A stretch of 64,000 nt of DNA from NCBI RefSeq assembly GCF_009674725.1, contig NZ_WKKH01000021.1, positions 1-64,000 of the forward strand, read 5' to 3'. The position numbers and the translations under genes were made by a program. Position 1 is the first letter of the stretch. Every line of letters starts with the position of its first letter. The notes below the pieces were generated by a model that was not told the origin of the DNA, did no database searches, and was given only the letters and a program-made list of their open reading frames with translations. Shown in pieces: positions 1 through 9,243 of the stretch. The stretch comes from Pedobacter petrophilus. GTDB taxonomy: Bacteria; Bacteroidota; Bacteroidia; Sphingobacteriales; Sphingobacteriaceae.

Positions 1-412
1 TGCTGGATCTTTTATGCTGAACAAAATTATATCCTGTCAGCAATTCTCAAAACCTATTTATACAAACTTACGATGACATTTAGTGTTTATGATACAGCCT
101 CTTTTTTTGTTTACGCACCTCCTTTCCATATTACAACGATTTGAAAATCGATTGACCATGCACTTCCACGCCTTCAATTACCATAATAAGGTTTGGTCAA
201 ATATTTTTTATTTGTATCATTTTCGATGTGACTTGCAATTTTGAGGAATCAATCCTAACTTAACTAAAAATTTAGTTGTTTTTGTAAATGCAACATTTTA
301 TGGGTTATGCGTCTGTATATTGATGACATAAATGGGCAATACATCACATATTATTCCGCATTCATCACATTTTTAAAAACCGAATAACAGATAAAAATAA
401 TTTAGTCCATAT
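1..412. other. Non-coding stretch upstream of the first gene
   Basis: No open frame of convincing length or composition is visible on either strand in these 412 bases, and no tRNA, hairpin terminator or tandem repeat. It presumably carries the promoter and 5' UTR of the barrel gene at 413, but I could not pick a convincing TAnnTTTG element at the right distance. The end of a gene lying to the left of the window cannot be excluded. Confidence 0.5.
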
Positions 413-3187
413 ATGAAGAAACTCCTACTTTCGGTTACGTTCTGCTTTGCATTTCTTAATCTTCTCGCCCAAAAAAATGGAAGTATCACAGGTATTCTGG
501 CAGATAGTGCCAACCATAAAACCACGTTAAATTATGCCACTGTTTCAGTTTATAAAGCGGGCGATAGTGTACTCAGCACGTATAAACTTTCTGATGATAA
601 AGGCACATTTAAAATTAACAATCTCGCAATTGGTGTTAAATACCGTTTGATCATCACGGCCTGGCAATACGGTACGTTTAGGAAAGATGTAGCGCTAACC
701 ATACAAAAGCCAGCTATAGATCTGGGAACGCTTTATCTATCTACAAAATCTAATGATCTCAATGAAATAGTAATTACAGCAGAACGTCCGCCGGTTATTG
801 TTCGGAAAGACACCATCGAATTTAACGCCGAATCTTTTAAAACTTTGCCATCTGCTGTGGTAGAAGATCTACTAAAAAAGTTGCCTGGTGTGCAAATTGC
901 GGAAGATGGCTCCATCCAGGTAAACGGGAAAACGGTGAGTAAGATCTTGGTAGATGGAAAAGAATTTTTTGGTGGAGATCAGCAAATTGCAACTAAAAAC
1001 CTGCCTGCTAACATTATAGATAAGGTTCAGGTGGTTGACGATAAACAGGCGAAAAGACGCGATCCAGATTTAGCAGCTGCTGATATTCCACAAATCATCA
1101 ACCTGAAGTTGAAACGGGCGATTAAAAAAGGTGCCTTTGGGAAATTATACGCCGGAGCCGGAATCAAGAACCTCTATCAAACTGGCGGATTAATGAACTT
1201 TTTTCGTGATACCACGCAAGTGAGTATGCTGGCTTATGGAAACAACATTAACCAACCTGGTTTTAACCCTAATGATGTACAACGGATTGGTGGCTTTAAC
1301 CGAAGTGGCGTAAACTCAATGATGATGAGTTCTGGCGGATATTTTGAATTTAATGGAATCAGTTTTGGAGGAAGCTCCAGTGGCATACAAACCTCATCTG
1401 GTGGTGGTTTCAATTTTAACACAATGACTAAGAAAGGCCTTAAAATAAATACTCAATATTTCTTTGGAAAATCTGATAATTTACTGGAAAGATTAACCAA
1501 CACCAACCAAACCCTGGGCGCTGACCGGTTGATTACGAATGCAAACGAAAATACCAGTGCTTTAATACTAAAGCATAACATCCGCGGTAAAATCGACTGG
1601 CAAATTGATTCCTTAACACAGTTAACCATCGAACCAGTTGTTATTCTAAGTTCAAATAATGCAGTAAGTACTACTTATTCGAGTAACAGTAACGCAAACG
1701 GACAACTGATCAATACCTTGCAAAACCTGAATGATCGAAACGCTTCAAATAATAAGTACCAGCTTATAGCAGATTACAGTAAAGACTTTATAAAAGCTGG
1801 CAGATCGCTTAATCTCGGAATTGATGCATCTTACAACCCAAACCCTGTTCTTACCTATAACCGTAGCAATAGCAGATTCTTTTTAACACCGTTAAGCACA
1901 GACTTAGATCAGTTACGAAATAATTCTATTGAAAATTTTCGCACCTACATTTATAGTAATTTCACTGAACCAATTTCAAAGAATCTTAACTTTAAAATTG
2001 ATTTAAGCGGAAACATCATCAATAACGAAAATGCCCTTGGTACTTTTTTTAGAAACCCAGCCAATCAATTGTATGATATCATTGTACCCAATCTCACTCA
2101 AACCGTTAAGCAAACAGGCTTTAAAACCAATGCAAATATTAGCTTTCGCTATAAAATAGGTAAAGACCTGTCTGTGCAACCCGGCTTTGTACAAAATTAT
2201 ATTTCTTTAAATAACCGCTTTACCACCGGAAGCGATATCAATCAGCGCTTCAATTTCTTATGGCCAACGCTAACGGTTAAATACAAAATTTTAACCATAA
2301 ACTATTCTGCACAATTTACCGAACCTAACGTAAATTACCTGCAACCAGTAGCCGATAACACGAATGCGTTGTACATCAGAAATGGAAATCCAAACCTTAT
2401 TCCAGCCAGAACGCAAAGCCTGAGGTTAAATATGTATAAATATGATCCTAAAAGTCTGATCAATTATAATCTGTACGGATATGGAAACTTTACGAAAAAC
2501 GGCATCATCAACACAACAACAATAAATAATGGTGTACAAGTAGTTACCCCCATTAATGCAAGCGGCATTTACAATTTCTATGGTGGAGCAAATGGATCTA
2601 AAGATTTCAAAATCAATAAAACAACATTAAAAGCAGGGCTTGGCTTATGGGTAAATTTCGACCACTCTCCGGTGATCATCAATGAGATCCGAAGCAACGC
2701 TGATGTATACTATATCGGTCCTAATGGCAATTTTAGGGTTAACTTTAACGATTTTTTAGAAATCAATCAAACCTATTCCGTCAATTTAAACCGCAGTCGA
2801 TACGATGATAGCTTTTACACCAACTTAAGCTATAATACGCATAACAGTACATCAGAACTGATCATCAGATACCCTAAAAAAGTTGTTTTCGAAACCACCT
2901 ATGCCCTTACGGTAAATGGCCAGCAGATTGCAGGCTACAACAACAATATTAAACTATGGAATGCGGCAGTGACGTATTTATTTTTGAAAAACGACAGGGC
3001 ACAGCTGAAATTTGCCGTAAATGATATTTTGCAAAGTAATGTGCGTAGAAAAATCAGTATTACCGGAAACAGTATAATAGATTCACAAAGCAATAACTTA
3101 GGAAGATATGGAATGGTAACACTAACCTATAATATTCAAAACTTTGGGCAAAAAGTTGGTGGCAGACAAACGATGTTTAATTTTTAA
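413..3187 (+). CDS. Outer-membrane beta-barrel protein with carboxypeptidase regulatory-like and plug-like domains
   Basis: The 924-residue product begins with a signal peptide (MKKLLLSVTFCFAFLNLLAQ), so it is exported. Residues ~22-110 look like a carboxypeptidase-regulatory (Ig-like, TonB-receptor N-terminal) domain. Residues ~115-230 resemble a plug (EIVITAERPPVIVRKDTIEF, then KLPGVQIAEDGSIQVNGK and ILVDGKEFFGG). The remainder is Asn/Tyr-rich alternating sequence expected of a large barrel and ends in a C-terminal strand finishing with aromatic residues (MFNF). This is the arrangement of the Bacteroidota OMP_b-brl_3 type TonB-dependent-receptor relatives; the substrate is unknown. It stands alone, with no SusD partner, and the next gene is on the other strand. 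Confidence 0.85.
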   Translation: MKKLLLSVTFCFAFLNLLAQKNGSITGILADSANHKTTLNYATVSVYKAGDSVLSTYKLSDDKGTFKINNLAIGVKYRLIITAWQYGTFRKDVALTIQKPAIDLGTLYLSTKSNDLNEIVITAERPPVIVRKDTIEFNAESFKTLPSAVVEDLLKKLPGVQIAEDGSIQVNGKTVSKILVDGKEFFGGDQQIATKNLPANIIDKVQVVDDKQAKRRDPDLAAADIPQIINLKLKRAIKKGAFGKLYAGAGIKNLYQTGGLMNFFRDTTQVSMLAYGNNINQPGFNPNDVQRIGGFNRSGVNSMMMSSGGYFEFNGISFGGSSSGIQTSSGGGFNFNTMTKKGLKINTQYFFGKSDNLLERLTNTNQTLGADRLITNANENTSALILKHNIRGKIDWQIDSLTQLTIEPVVILSSNNAVSTTYSSNSNANGQLINTLQNLNDRNASNNKYQLIADYSKDFIKAGRSLNLGIDASYNPNPVLTYNRSNSRFFLTPLSTDLDQLRNNSIENFRTYIYSNFTEPISKNLNFKIDLSGNIINNENALGTFFRNPANQLYDIIVPNLTQTVKQTGFKTNANISFRYKIGKDLSVQPGFVQNYISLNNRFTTGSDINQRFNFLWPTLTVKYKILTINYSAQFTEPNVNYLQPVADNTNALYIRNGNPNLIPARTQSLRLNMYKYDPKSLINYNLYGYGNFTKNGIINTTTINNGVQVVTPINASGIYNFYGGANGSKDFKINKTTLKAGLGLWVNFDHSPVIINEIRSNADVYYIGPNGNFRVNFNDFLEINQTYSVNLNRSRYDDSFYTNLSYNTHNSTSELIIRYPKKVVFETTYALTVNGQQIAGYNNNIKLWNAAVTYLFLKNDRAQLKFAVNDILQSNVRRKISITGNSIIDSQSNNLGRYGMVTLTYNIQNFGQKVGGRQTMFNF

Positions 3188-3314
3188 AAGAAAAAGGTAA
3201 ACTTATTAAATAAATTCAGGGTGAAGATATTTTATAGAGAAAACCACAACAAACGGGTATGGATAAGTTAATTTTTAAAATGAATTAAGAATTGGCTTGC
3301 TCATTACCCACGTA

Positions 3315-3340
3315 GCGTCATACTGAACTTGATTCAGCGC
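3315..3340. repeat. Divergent copy of a REP-like 'CGTCA...CTGAA...TTCAG' element
   Basis: The stretch CGTCATACTGAACTTGATTC, followed by AGCGCC, matches the pattern of the elements at 22298-22335, 24609-24634 and 24664-24701: CGTCA, an arm ending CTGAA, a short AT spacer and a TTCAG arm. It lies in a 220-bp intergenic gap between genes with converging 3' ends. Interspersed elements of this form are common in Bacteroidota genomes. This copy is imperfect. Confidence 0.5.
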
Positions 3341-3407
3341 CTGATTAAAGAAGTTCTGTTCGAAAAAAATAAGCAATTCTGGCCCTCAAAGCCTATAAAC
3401 TGACATT

Positions 3408-4094
3408 TTACAGGCTTTGGGTTAATTTCACCAAATACTGGTCTTCACCATCATCAAAAATCATTTCACAATTCCAGCCGGTTTCGGCAGCTATTGTTTT
3501 AATGGTTTCTTCATCTACATAAACCCAATTGAACCAGTTTCCCTTTTCACCTTTATATTCATATTGATAAGAAACTTCACCATAATACTGGTTTTGTGGC
3601 TTTGGCATATCCTCATACAGGTAGGCGATATCAGAAGAATCGAAAATCACTTGTCCGCCGGGGTTGAGCAGGTCTTTTATTTTGATTAAAAATGCTTTAA
3701 ACCCAGCCAGTGTTCCGGTTAAACCGATGCCATTCATTAACATTAAAATGGTATCAAACTTCTCTTTATAAGTAAAAACATCCTGAAGCAATGCATTTTT
3801 TACACCCCGGTCTTTCATGATCTCTATGGCAGCTTCCGAAACATCAATAGCGGTTACATCAATGTTGAATGCCTGCAAAAGTAAGGCATGGCTCCCAACA
3901 CCAGCGCCAATGTCCAAAACTTTCCCTTCGCACAAGTGCAAAGCCTGGAGTTCTAAAACCGGCATATCTTCATCATCCCGAAAAAAAAATTCTAAAGGCA
4001 TTTCTTCCGGTTCACCATAAGAATTGTGCAGCCAAAGTATATCTGCTTCGCCGGTTTTGTAAATATCAGTAAGGGCTTTGCCAAAAACATCCAT
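3408..4094 (-). CDS. Class I SAM-dependent methyltransferase
   Basis: The 228-residue protein carries a Rossmann methyltransferase core. Motif I is VLDIGAGVGSHALLL (about residues 60-74), followed by an acidic strand end (VTAIDVS) and a motif-IV-like segment (FDTILMLMNGIGLTG). A later segment, LLNPGGQVIFDSSD, is the usual strand 5. Family members methylate small molecules, proteins or RNA; nothing here fixes the substrate. It has no signal peptide and so is cytoplasmic. It lies 96 bp downstream of the beta-CASP nuclease on the same strand and could be co-transcribed with it. The fold call is secure; the role is unknown. Confidence 0.8.
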   Translation of the reverse strand: MDVFGKALTDIYKTGEADILWLHNSYGEPEEMPLEFFFRDDEDMPVLELQALHLCEGKVLDIGAGVGSHALLLQAFNIDVTAIDVSEAAIEIMKDRGVKNALLQDVFTYKEKFDTILMLMNGIGLTGTLAGFKAFLIKIKDLLNPGGQVIFDSSDIAYLYEDMPKPQNQYYGEVSYQYEYKGEKGNWFNWVYVDEETIKTIAAETGWNCEMIFDDGEDQYLVKLTQSL

Positions 4095-4151
4095 AACACA
4101 AAGATAGGAAGAAAGCGGAAAGCAGAAAGACTAAAGCGGAAAGCCAAAAAC

Positions 4152-4179
4152 GATCAACGAAAGACGATCAACGAAAGAC
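4152..4179. repeat. Two tandem copies of a 14-bp unit
   Basis: GATCAACGAAAGAC occurs twice head-to-tail (4152-4165 and 4166-4179). It lies in a purine-rich gap that also holds several GCGGAAAGC-type short repeats (about 4105-4145). It looks like low-complexity intergenic filler with no clear function. Confidence 0.6.
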
Positions 4180-4190
4180 GAAAAAACTAC

Positions 4191-5588
4191 CTAAATCTCA
4201 AACTCCTGATGATACTCTGGTATAGCTACATGCTTAAATCCATGAGCTTTTAAACGCGTGGCGAAGTTTTGCTGAACATCGTATTCTCCATGAACAAGAA
4301 ACAATTGTTTCACCAAAGCAGGATCCTGACAAGAAAGAAATTCCAATAAATCTTCATAATCACCATGAGCACTCATCGATTTAATAGACTGAATTTCTGC
4401 TTTTACATCGTGTTTATCTCTGAAAATTTCAACAACTTTTTTACCTGCAATTAATTGTCCGCCGAGCGAATTGGGTTCGCAATAACCTACCATTAAAATA
4501 GTATTTTTGGTATTGCCAATATTGTTGCGGATATGGTGTTTTACTCTACCGGCATCGGCCATGCCTGATGCGGAAATGATTACACATGGTCTAGGATCTT
4601 GATTTAATCCTTTAGACTCTTCAACGCTTTCGATAAACCGCAGGCCTTTAAACCCAAAAATATCGTGATCTACTTTTAAAATCTCTTTTACACCATTGTT
4701 ATAAACTTCGGGATGGCTTTTTAAAATTTCGGTCGCTTTAGAGGAGAGCGGACTATCCACATAATATGGAACATCAGGTAATTTACCTTTTAATTCTAAA
4801 TCATTTAAAGCGTAAAGTAACTCCTGTGTTCTTCCGACCGCAAAAGCGGGAATAATTACCTTGCCTTTTTTATTGATGCAAGTATTCTCAATAATCTCCA
4901 AAAGCATATCTTCAATCGGATCCAGATCTTTATGCAATGAATCACCATAGGTAGATTCCATCAAAATATAATCTGCCTGATCGAACTGCTGAGGACTTTT
5001 TAACAGCAAATCGCCGTAACGGCCCACATCACCAGAGAAAGTAATGCGTGTAGATTTTCCATCTTCGTTAATCGTTAAATGCACTGCGGCACTCCCTAAA
5101 ACATGGCCGGCATCAGTAAATTTTAAGCGGATATTTTCATCAATTTTAAAATCCTCTTCATAGGCCACGATCTTCATCAAACTCAATGTTTTCGTCACAT
5201 CCTCATCCGTATAAAGCGCTTCTTCCATTTCTTCACCTTCGCGCAAATGGCGGTTGGAGAAGTCGGCATCCTGCATCTGAATTTTTGCAGAATCCATCAT
5301 TAAAATCCGGCCCAAATCCATTGTGGCAGCTGTACAGAAAATCTTTCCATCAAAGCCATCAGCAACTAATTTTGGAAGTAAGCCACAATGATCAATATGT
5401 GCGTGAGAAAGAATGAGGTAGGTTACTTTTTTGGCATCGAAACCAAAGTAGTCGTTTAATTGACCAGTAACATGTCCCATTCCCTGGAAAAGGCCACAAT
5501 CTAATAATATTTGATTATTATTCTTTAGAGTAATCAGGTGCTTGCTACCTGTAACTGTGCGGGCTGCACCGTGAAAAGCAATCTTCAT
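4191..5588 (-). CDS. MBL-fold beta-CASP RNA exonuclease/endonuclease
   Basis: This 465-residue cytoplasmic protein has the metallo-beta-lactamase signature HAHIDHCG (about residues 60-67) for two zinc ions and the later ligand segments DAGHVLGSA and FSGDVGR. It also carries beta-CASP motifs: an ESTYGD segment, SASGMADAGRVKHH and a C-terminal VHGE. This is the domain order of the CPSF73/YSH1-like group (COG1236), which act as ribonucleases. Length is typical for the stand-alone bacterial members. Its ATG at 5588 is the first start in frame. All expected metal ligands appear present, so it should be active. The RNA target is not predictable from sequence. Confidence 0.9.
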   Translation of the reverse strand: MKIAFHGAARTVTGSKHLITLKNNNQILLDCGLFQGMGHVTGQLNDYFGFDAKKVTYLILSHAHIDHCGLLPKLVADGFDGKIFCTAATMDLGRILMMDSAKIQMQDADFSNRHLREGEEMEEALYTDEDVTKTLSLMKIVAYEEDFKIDENIRLKFTDAGHVLGSAAVHLTINEDGKSTRITFSGDVGRYGDLLLKSPQQFDQADYILMESTYGDSLHKDLDPIEDMLLEIIENTCINKKGKVIIPAFAVGRTQELLYALNDLELKGKLPDVPYYVDSPLSSKATEILKSHPEVYNNGVKEILKVDHDIFGFKGLRFIESVEESKGLNQDPRPCVIISASGMADAGRVKHHIRNNIGNTKNTILMVGYCEPNSLGGQLIAGKKVVEIFRDKHDVKAEIQSIKSMSAHGDYEDLLEFLSCQDPALVKQLFLVHGEYDVQQNFATRLKAHGFKHVAIPEYHQEFEI

Positions 5589-5618
5589 TTAGATATGGTT
5601 AGGAAATACAAAGAAATG

Positions 5619-5644
5619 AAAATGCCGGATATTTCCGGCATTTT
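5619..5644. terminator. Rho-independent terminator after the ytxH-like gene
   Basis: Perfect 11-bp inverted repeat (AAAATGCCGGA / TCCGGCATTTT) with a 4-nt loop and flanking A/T runs on both sides. It lies 8 bp beyond the stop of the minus-strand gene at 5652 and just upstream of the nuclease gene, insulating the two. Confidence 0.85.
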
Positions 5645-5651
5645 TAATCTC

Positions 5652-5879
5652 TTAACCTTTCACTTCTGAAATTTTATCTTTTACCTTATCGGCTACGCCA
5701 GAAGCTTTATCTGCTAATCCGGCAAATTTATCCTTTGAAGCATCTAAAAGATCTGCAAAGAAATCTGATAATTTACCTTTAATATCGTTAGAAGAATCTG
5801 AAGATAACGCTAATGCGATGGTTGCTCCTAATGCTGCTCCGGCTAATACGCCTACTATAAGTTTTGTTTCTTTTTTCAT
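5652..5879 (-). CDS. YtxH domain-containing small protein
   Basis: The 75-residue product starts with a single hydrophobic segment (LIVGVLAGAALGATIALAL) preceded by KKETK. An amphipathic Lys/Asp/Ala-rich helix follows (DASKDKFAGLADKASGVADK). This is the YtxH/gas-vesicle-like pattern seen in many Bacteroidota general-stress small proteins, probably membrane anchored with the helix facing the cytoplasm or periplasm. It stands alone with its own terminator. Its precise role is unknown. Confidence 0.8.
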   Translation of the reverse strand: MKKETKLIVGVLAGAALGATIALALSSDSSNDIKGKLSDFFADLLDASKDKFAGLADKASGVADKVKDKISEVKG

Positions 5880-5958
5880 GGTCTTAGTTATTTATCTAGT
5901 TAAACATATTTCACCATAAGGTGTTTTATTTTTTTTATCTTACAAAAACCAATCCACA

Positions 5959-6582
5959 ATGAAACAAATATTTTTTATTGATTTAGATAATACCATATAC
6001 TTTACAAAACCCAACGAGCAACAGCTGATGAGTGGGCTGTATCAATTCCTGGATGAGCAAGACTTAGGCATTTCTACAGAACACCTTCAGGCTGCGAAAA
6101 GCGAAATGTTGCGCACGCCGTTCCAGAAAGTTGCTGAAAAATACGGTTTCAGAAAGGAAGCCATGGAAAATATAATTGACTACTTAAGTTCAAGAGAAGT
6201 AATGAAACCATTAAAACCTTCAGATGATTATCACTTAATAAAAACATTAAAAGGAAGAAAATTCATCGTAACTGCAGGCTTTTACAAACAGCAAACCTCT
6301 AAAGTAAAAATGCTGGGCATTGCCGATGATTTCGAAGAAGTTTGTGTAGTTGATGTTACCGTTTCCAATAAAAAGGAAGCCTTTCAGAAACTGATTGAAC
6401 AACACCAGTTAAATAAGGAAGAAATTTTGATTATCGGTGATGATGCCGAATCTGAAATCAAATATGGTCTTGAACTGGGATTGGACACTTTTTTATTGGA
6501 TCCTGAAAACCGATATCCAAATGCCGAAACCACTTTTAAAGGGCTGGATTTGAGGGATCTTAAACAGGTAGCAGGACAATAA
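5959..6582 (+). CDS. HAD-superfamily hydrolase
   Basis: The 207-residue protein opens with the HAD motif I, FFIDLDNTIY (residues 5-14), where the first Asp is the nucleophile and the second the acid/base. Motif II is in FIVTAGFYK (threonine), a Lys (SNKKEAF) corresponds to motif III, and IIGDDAESEIKYG (about residues 158-170) gives the two motif IV acidic residues. A small helical cap lies between motifs I and II. Members dephosphorylate small metabolites or sugar phosphates; the substrate is not evident. It is a single-gene unit, divergent from ytxH and with a shared terminator on its right. Confidence 0.85.
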   Translation: MKQIFFIDLDNTIYFTKPNEQQLMSGLYQFLDEQDLGISTEHLQAAKSEMLRTPFQKVAEKYGFRKEAMENIIDYLSSREVMKPLKPSDDYHLIKTLKGRKFIVTAGFYKQQTSKVKMLGIADDFEEVCVVDVTVSNKKEAFQKLIEQHQLNKEEILIIGDDAESEIKYGLELGLDTFLLDPENRYPNAETTFKGLDLRDLKQVAGQ

Positions 6583-6589
6583 GGGCATA

Positions 6590-6619
6590 AAAAAATCCCG
6601 GTCTTCACCGGGATTTTTT
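6590..6619. terminator. Bidirectional terminator between convergent genes
   Basis: Perfect 13-bp stem (AAAAAATCCCGGT / ACCGGGATTTTTT) with a CTTC tetraloop. It sits in the 40-bp gap between the stop of the HAD gene and the stop of the minus-strand gene at 6623, with A and T runs so that it can serve both strands. Confidence 0.92.
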
Positions 6620-6622
6620 AGC

Positions 6623-8212
6623 TTATCCTCTTCCGCCTCTTGATGGCCTTCCGCCACTTTCACTGCCACTTCGCTCACTACTTCCTCTTTGCTGTGGCTG
6701 TGCAGATTCTGTTCTGCGTTGTTCTTGTCGCTGTTGCATTTGCTCATTACGCTGCGACCTTTGTTGTTCCATTTGTTGAGCACGTTGCTGCTGTGCCTGT
6801 GCATCTCGCTGAACTCTTTCTTGTTGCTGAGCCTGCGCCTGTTGCGAACGTTGTTGCTGCATCTGCTCACTACGCTGTGCCCTTTGCTGTTCCATTTGTT
6901 GAGAACGTTGCTGTTCTACCTGCTGGTTGCGTTGTTGCTGCATTTGCTCACTACGCTGTGCCCTTTGCTGATCCATTTGTTGCGAGCGTTGTTGATCTGC
7001 CTGTCCTCTTTGCTGTTGCAGTTGTGCATCGCGCTGCGCACGTTGCTGATCCTGCCCCATCCGGTCTTGCTGACTCCTTTGCTGACGGACCTGTTCTGAA
7101 CGTTGCTGGTCCTGACCACTGTTTACATTTTCCTGCGCCTTTCTTTGCTCAATGCCGTTGGTGCTTCCGCGACTAATTCTACCATTAGCATTTCTGTCAT
7201 AAGCCTCGCCCCTGTTATTTGGCTGATTATTATCTCTGCCTGCACCAGCATCATTGCCGCGGTTTGATTGACTACTGCGGTTGTCATTTCTCGATCCAAA
7301 ACGATTATCGTTATTGCCTCGTTGCTCATTGTTATTTCCGCGCTGATCACGGTTCACATTGTTATCGTTTCTTCCGCCACGGCTGATTCCTGCATTTCCC
7401 TGTTCAAATTTTCTCGGTGCCGCACTTCGGTTATTTACTGCATTTCGTTCTGGTCTTGGTCTGTAAATTGATACTTCTCTGCTGCCAACCCTGCCTGCAC
7501 CTGGTCTGCTGCTTTGATCAAAACGATATACAGTTACATTACGGTTGGTTGCACGTCTGATATCTTCCATTCTCGGACCACCATAATAACTTCTTCTGTT
7601 ATAAACATAAGTGTTGTTAATAATGGTTGTATTGCGGATATAAACATTGTTTCTACCATAATCATACCTTGGAAAAGTGTTAATGTAGATGTTACGTTGT
7701 GGAATAAAGTTCCAGCAAAACTCTGGTACAGAATAACGACGACCGAAGCTTAAATTAATGTTAATACTGGGTGCCATTGGTGCCCAGCCATAATAACCAT
7801 CGCCACTTCTCCAGTCTACCCACGCCGGCCCCCAGTTAGTATCCGGCATCCAGATCCATTGGCGGTAGCTGTTGATTACCCAACGGCCGTAGTGGAAAGG
7901 TGCCCAGCCCCAGTCATAATTGGAAACCCAGGTATTGCCATATTCCGTCATGGCCCAACGTCCGTTAGTATAGTAAGGGCGAAAATCACTTTGATCTACA
8001 TCCGGACGCCAAACATAACCATATTGCGGATCCTGAATCCAGGTTCCGTAAGGCGTAAGTTCATCATAAAATGTTTGCAATGAAAAGTTGCCAGTGCTAT
8101 AACCATCATCCTGGTAATCGTTTTGATAGTCTTGTGCCCTGACTAAGGTTGTGGTTCCGGCGAGGAGCGCAAAAAGCCCCAGCACAATCGCCGATTTTTT
8201 CAGTGTTTTCAT
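6623..8212 (-). CDS. Secreted Trp/Tyr-rich (DUF6600-like) protein with long Gln/Arg-rich tail
   Basis: The 529-residue product has a signal peptide ending near LVRAQDY. Residues ~40-150 are extremely rich in W, G, Y and P (YGTWIQDPQYGYVWRPDV, WGWAPFHYGRWV, WIWMPDTNWGPAWVDWR), which I associate with the DUF6600 family of unknown function. Residues ~240-340 are Asn/Arg/Gly-rich. About residues 350-510 are a low-complexity run of repeats such as QQRSQQMEQQRAQRSEQMQ, ending in a Gly/Arg/Ser tail. The tail should be disordered and strongly basic and might bind polyanions. Function is unknown. The tail's codon periodicity leaves long open frames on the opposite strand that are not real genes. Confidence 0.8.
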   Translation of the reverse strand: MKTLKKSAIVLGLFALLAGTTTLVRAQDYQNDYQDDGYSTGNFSLQTFYDELTPYGTWIQDPQYGYVWRPDVDQSDFRPYYTNGRWAMTEYGNTWVSNYDWGWAPFHYGRWVINSYRQWIWMPDTNWGPAWVDWRSGDGYYGWAPMAPSININLSFGRRYSVPEFCWNFIPQRNIYINTFPRYDYGRNNVYIRNTTIINNTYVYNRRSYYGGPRMEDIRRATNRNVTVYRFDQSSRPGAGRVGSREVSIYRPRPERNAVNNRSAAPRKFEQGNAGISRGGRNDNNVNRDQRGNNNEQRGNNDNRFGSRNDNRSSQSNRGNDAGAGRDNNQPNNRGEAYDRNANGRISRGSTNGIEQRKAQENVNSGQDQQRSEQVRQQRSQQDRMGQDQQRAQRDAQLQQQRGQADQQRSQQMDQQRAQRSEQMQQQRNQQVEQQRSQQMEQQRAQRSEQMQQQRSQQAQAQQQERVQRDAQAQQQRAQQMEQQRSQRNEQMQQRQEQRRTESAQPQQRGSSERSGSESGGRPSRGGRG

Positions 8213-8477
8213 TTGTGTGTTTATTTAATAACCTAATTTGTGTGTATCAATTAGAGAACCAAAAATTTACAAGGTTTAATATGCATGCATAGTTTTTCGA
8301 TTTTCCCTGAAATATCGCTTCCCAGGCCATATTTAACTCTTATATAACGATTTAAGCTGTCTGCAATTGTGCAGAAAAGCAGTCATCTAAAAATAAAATT
8401 TGCTACACCTTTTCATATTAAGAAGAATATACCGCAGGCAGACTAAATTTTAAAACTTAAATCCTATTTATTGTAAG

Positions 8478-8485
8478 TATTTTTG
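8478..8485 (+). promoter_or_regulatory. Candidate -7 promoter box (TATTTTTG) four bases from the start codon
   Basis: TATTTTTG fits the Bacteroidota -7 consensus TAnnTTTG and ends only 4 nt before the ATG at 8490. Transcription would therefore start at or next to the start codon, implying a leaderless mRNA. No clear TTTG -33 box is visible at 18-21 nt spacing. Confidence 0.45.
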
Positions 8486-8489
8486 CATC

Positions 8490-9191
8490 ATGCAAAACGG
8501 CACTTTATATCTTATTCCTGTTCCTCTGGCAGAAGAGGCAGCACATAAAACCTATACTCCCTACCTGGTTGATACCATTAACCAGATTGATACTTATATA
8601 GTAGAAAACAGCAAAACGGCCCGTCGGTTTTTAAAAGAAGCTGGCTTAAAAACGGCCCAAAAAGATTTAATCGTTCACGATTACGGAAAACATAACCGCA
8701 CAGATTTAGGACAGTTTTTTGAAGAGCTTACTGCTGGTAAAGATGTGGGATTAATGAGTGAAGCAGGTTGCCCGGGTATTGCAGATCCAGGTGCAGATAT
8801 TGTTGCAGAAGCCCACAAACGTGGGATTAAAGTGGTGCCGTTGGTTGGCCCAAGTTCAATTTTATTGGCTTTAATGGCATCTGGTTTTAACGGCCAAAGT
8901 TTTGCTTTCTGGGGTTATTTACCAATTGACAAAGAACAACGTACCAAGCGCATTAAAGATTTAGACTTATCGGCGAGCCGCTATAAACAAACCCAGATAT
9001 TTATTGAAACCCCTTTTAGAAACAATCAACTTTTTGAAGAGGTATTGAAAAGCTGTAAGCCTAATACACAGATTTGTGTGGCCAGCAATTTAACCGGCGA
9101 AGGGGAGTATATCAAAACCCAAAGCGTTTACAACTGGCGGAAAGAGGAAATCGATCTTCATAAAAAACCAACCATATTTTTGTTGTATTAA
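8490..9191 (+). CDS. SAM-dependent methyltransferase of the RsmI (tetrapyrrole methylase) family, short form
   Basis: The 233-residue cytoplasmic protein resembles RsmI: an N-terminal LYLIPVPLAEEA, DVGLMSEAGCPGIADPGADI (about residues 88-107, the conserved SDAG.P.I.DPG equivalent) and VVPLVGPSSILLALMASG. RsmI 2'-O-methylates C1402 of 16S rRNA. This version is about 50 residues shorter than E. coli RsmI and has SEAG in place of SDAG. A second, full-length RsmI may exist elsewhere in the genome, in which case this paralogue would have another substrate. Family assignment is firm; the exact substrate is not. Confidence 0.82.
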   Translation: MQNGTLYLIPVPLAEEAAHKTYTPYLVDTINQIDTYIVENSKTARRFLKEAGLKTAQKDLIVHDYGKHNRTDLGQFFEELTAGKDVGLMSEAGCPGIADPGADIVAEAHKRGIKVVPLVGPSSILLALMASGFNGQSFAFWGYLPIDKEQRTKRIKDLDLSASRYKQTQIFIETPFRNNQLFEEVLKSCKPNTQICVASNLTGEGEYIKTQSVYNWRKEEIDLHKKPTIFLLY

Positions 9192-9216
9192 TAGCAGCTG
9201 TTATGATAATATTCAG

Positions 9217-9243
9217 GCCCTTGTTTTTTAACATGGGCTTTTT
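9217..9243 (+). terminator. Terminator of the RsmI-like gene
   Basis: Hairpin GCCCTTGTT / AACATGGGC (one mismatch) with a 4-nt T loop, followed by TTTTT, 25 bp after the stop codon. Confidence 0.65.

Noticed and set aside
6640..7176. Long plus-strand frames opposite the Gln/Arg-rich tail
   Set aside because: They mirror the biased codons of the real minus-strand gene and give Leu/Val/Ala-rich nonsense; antisense shadows.
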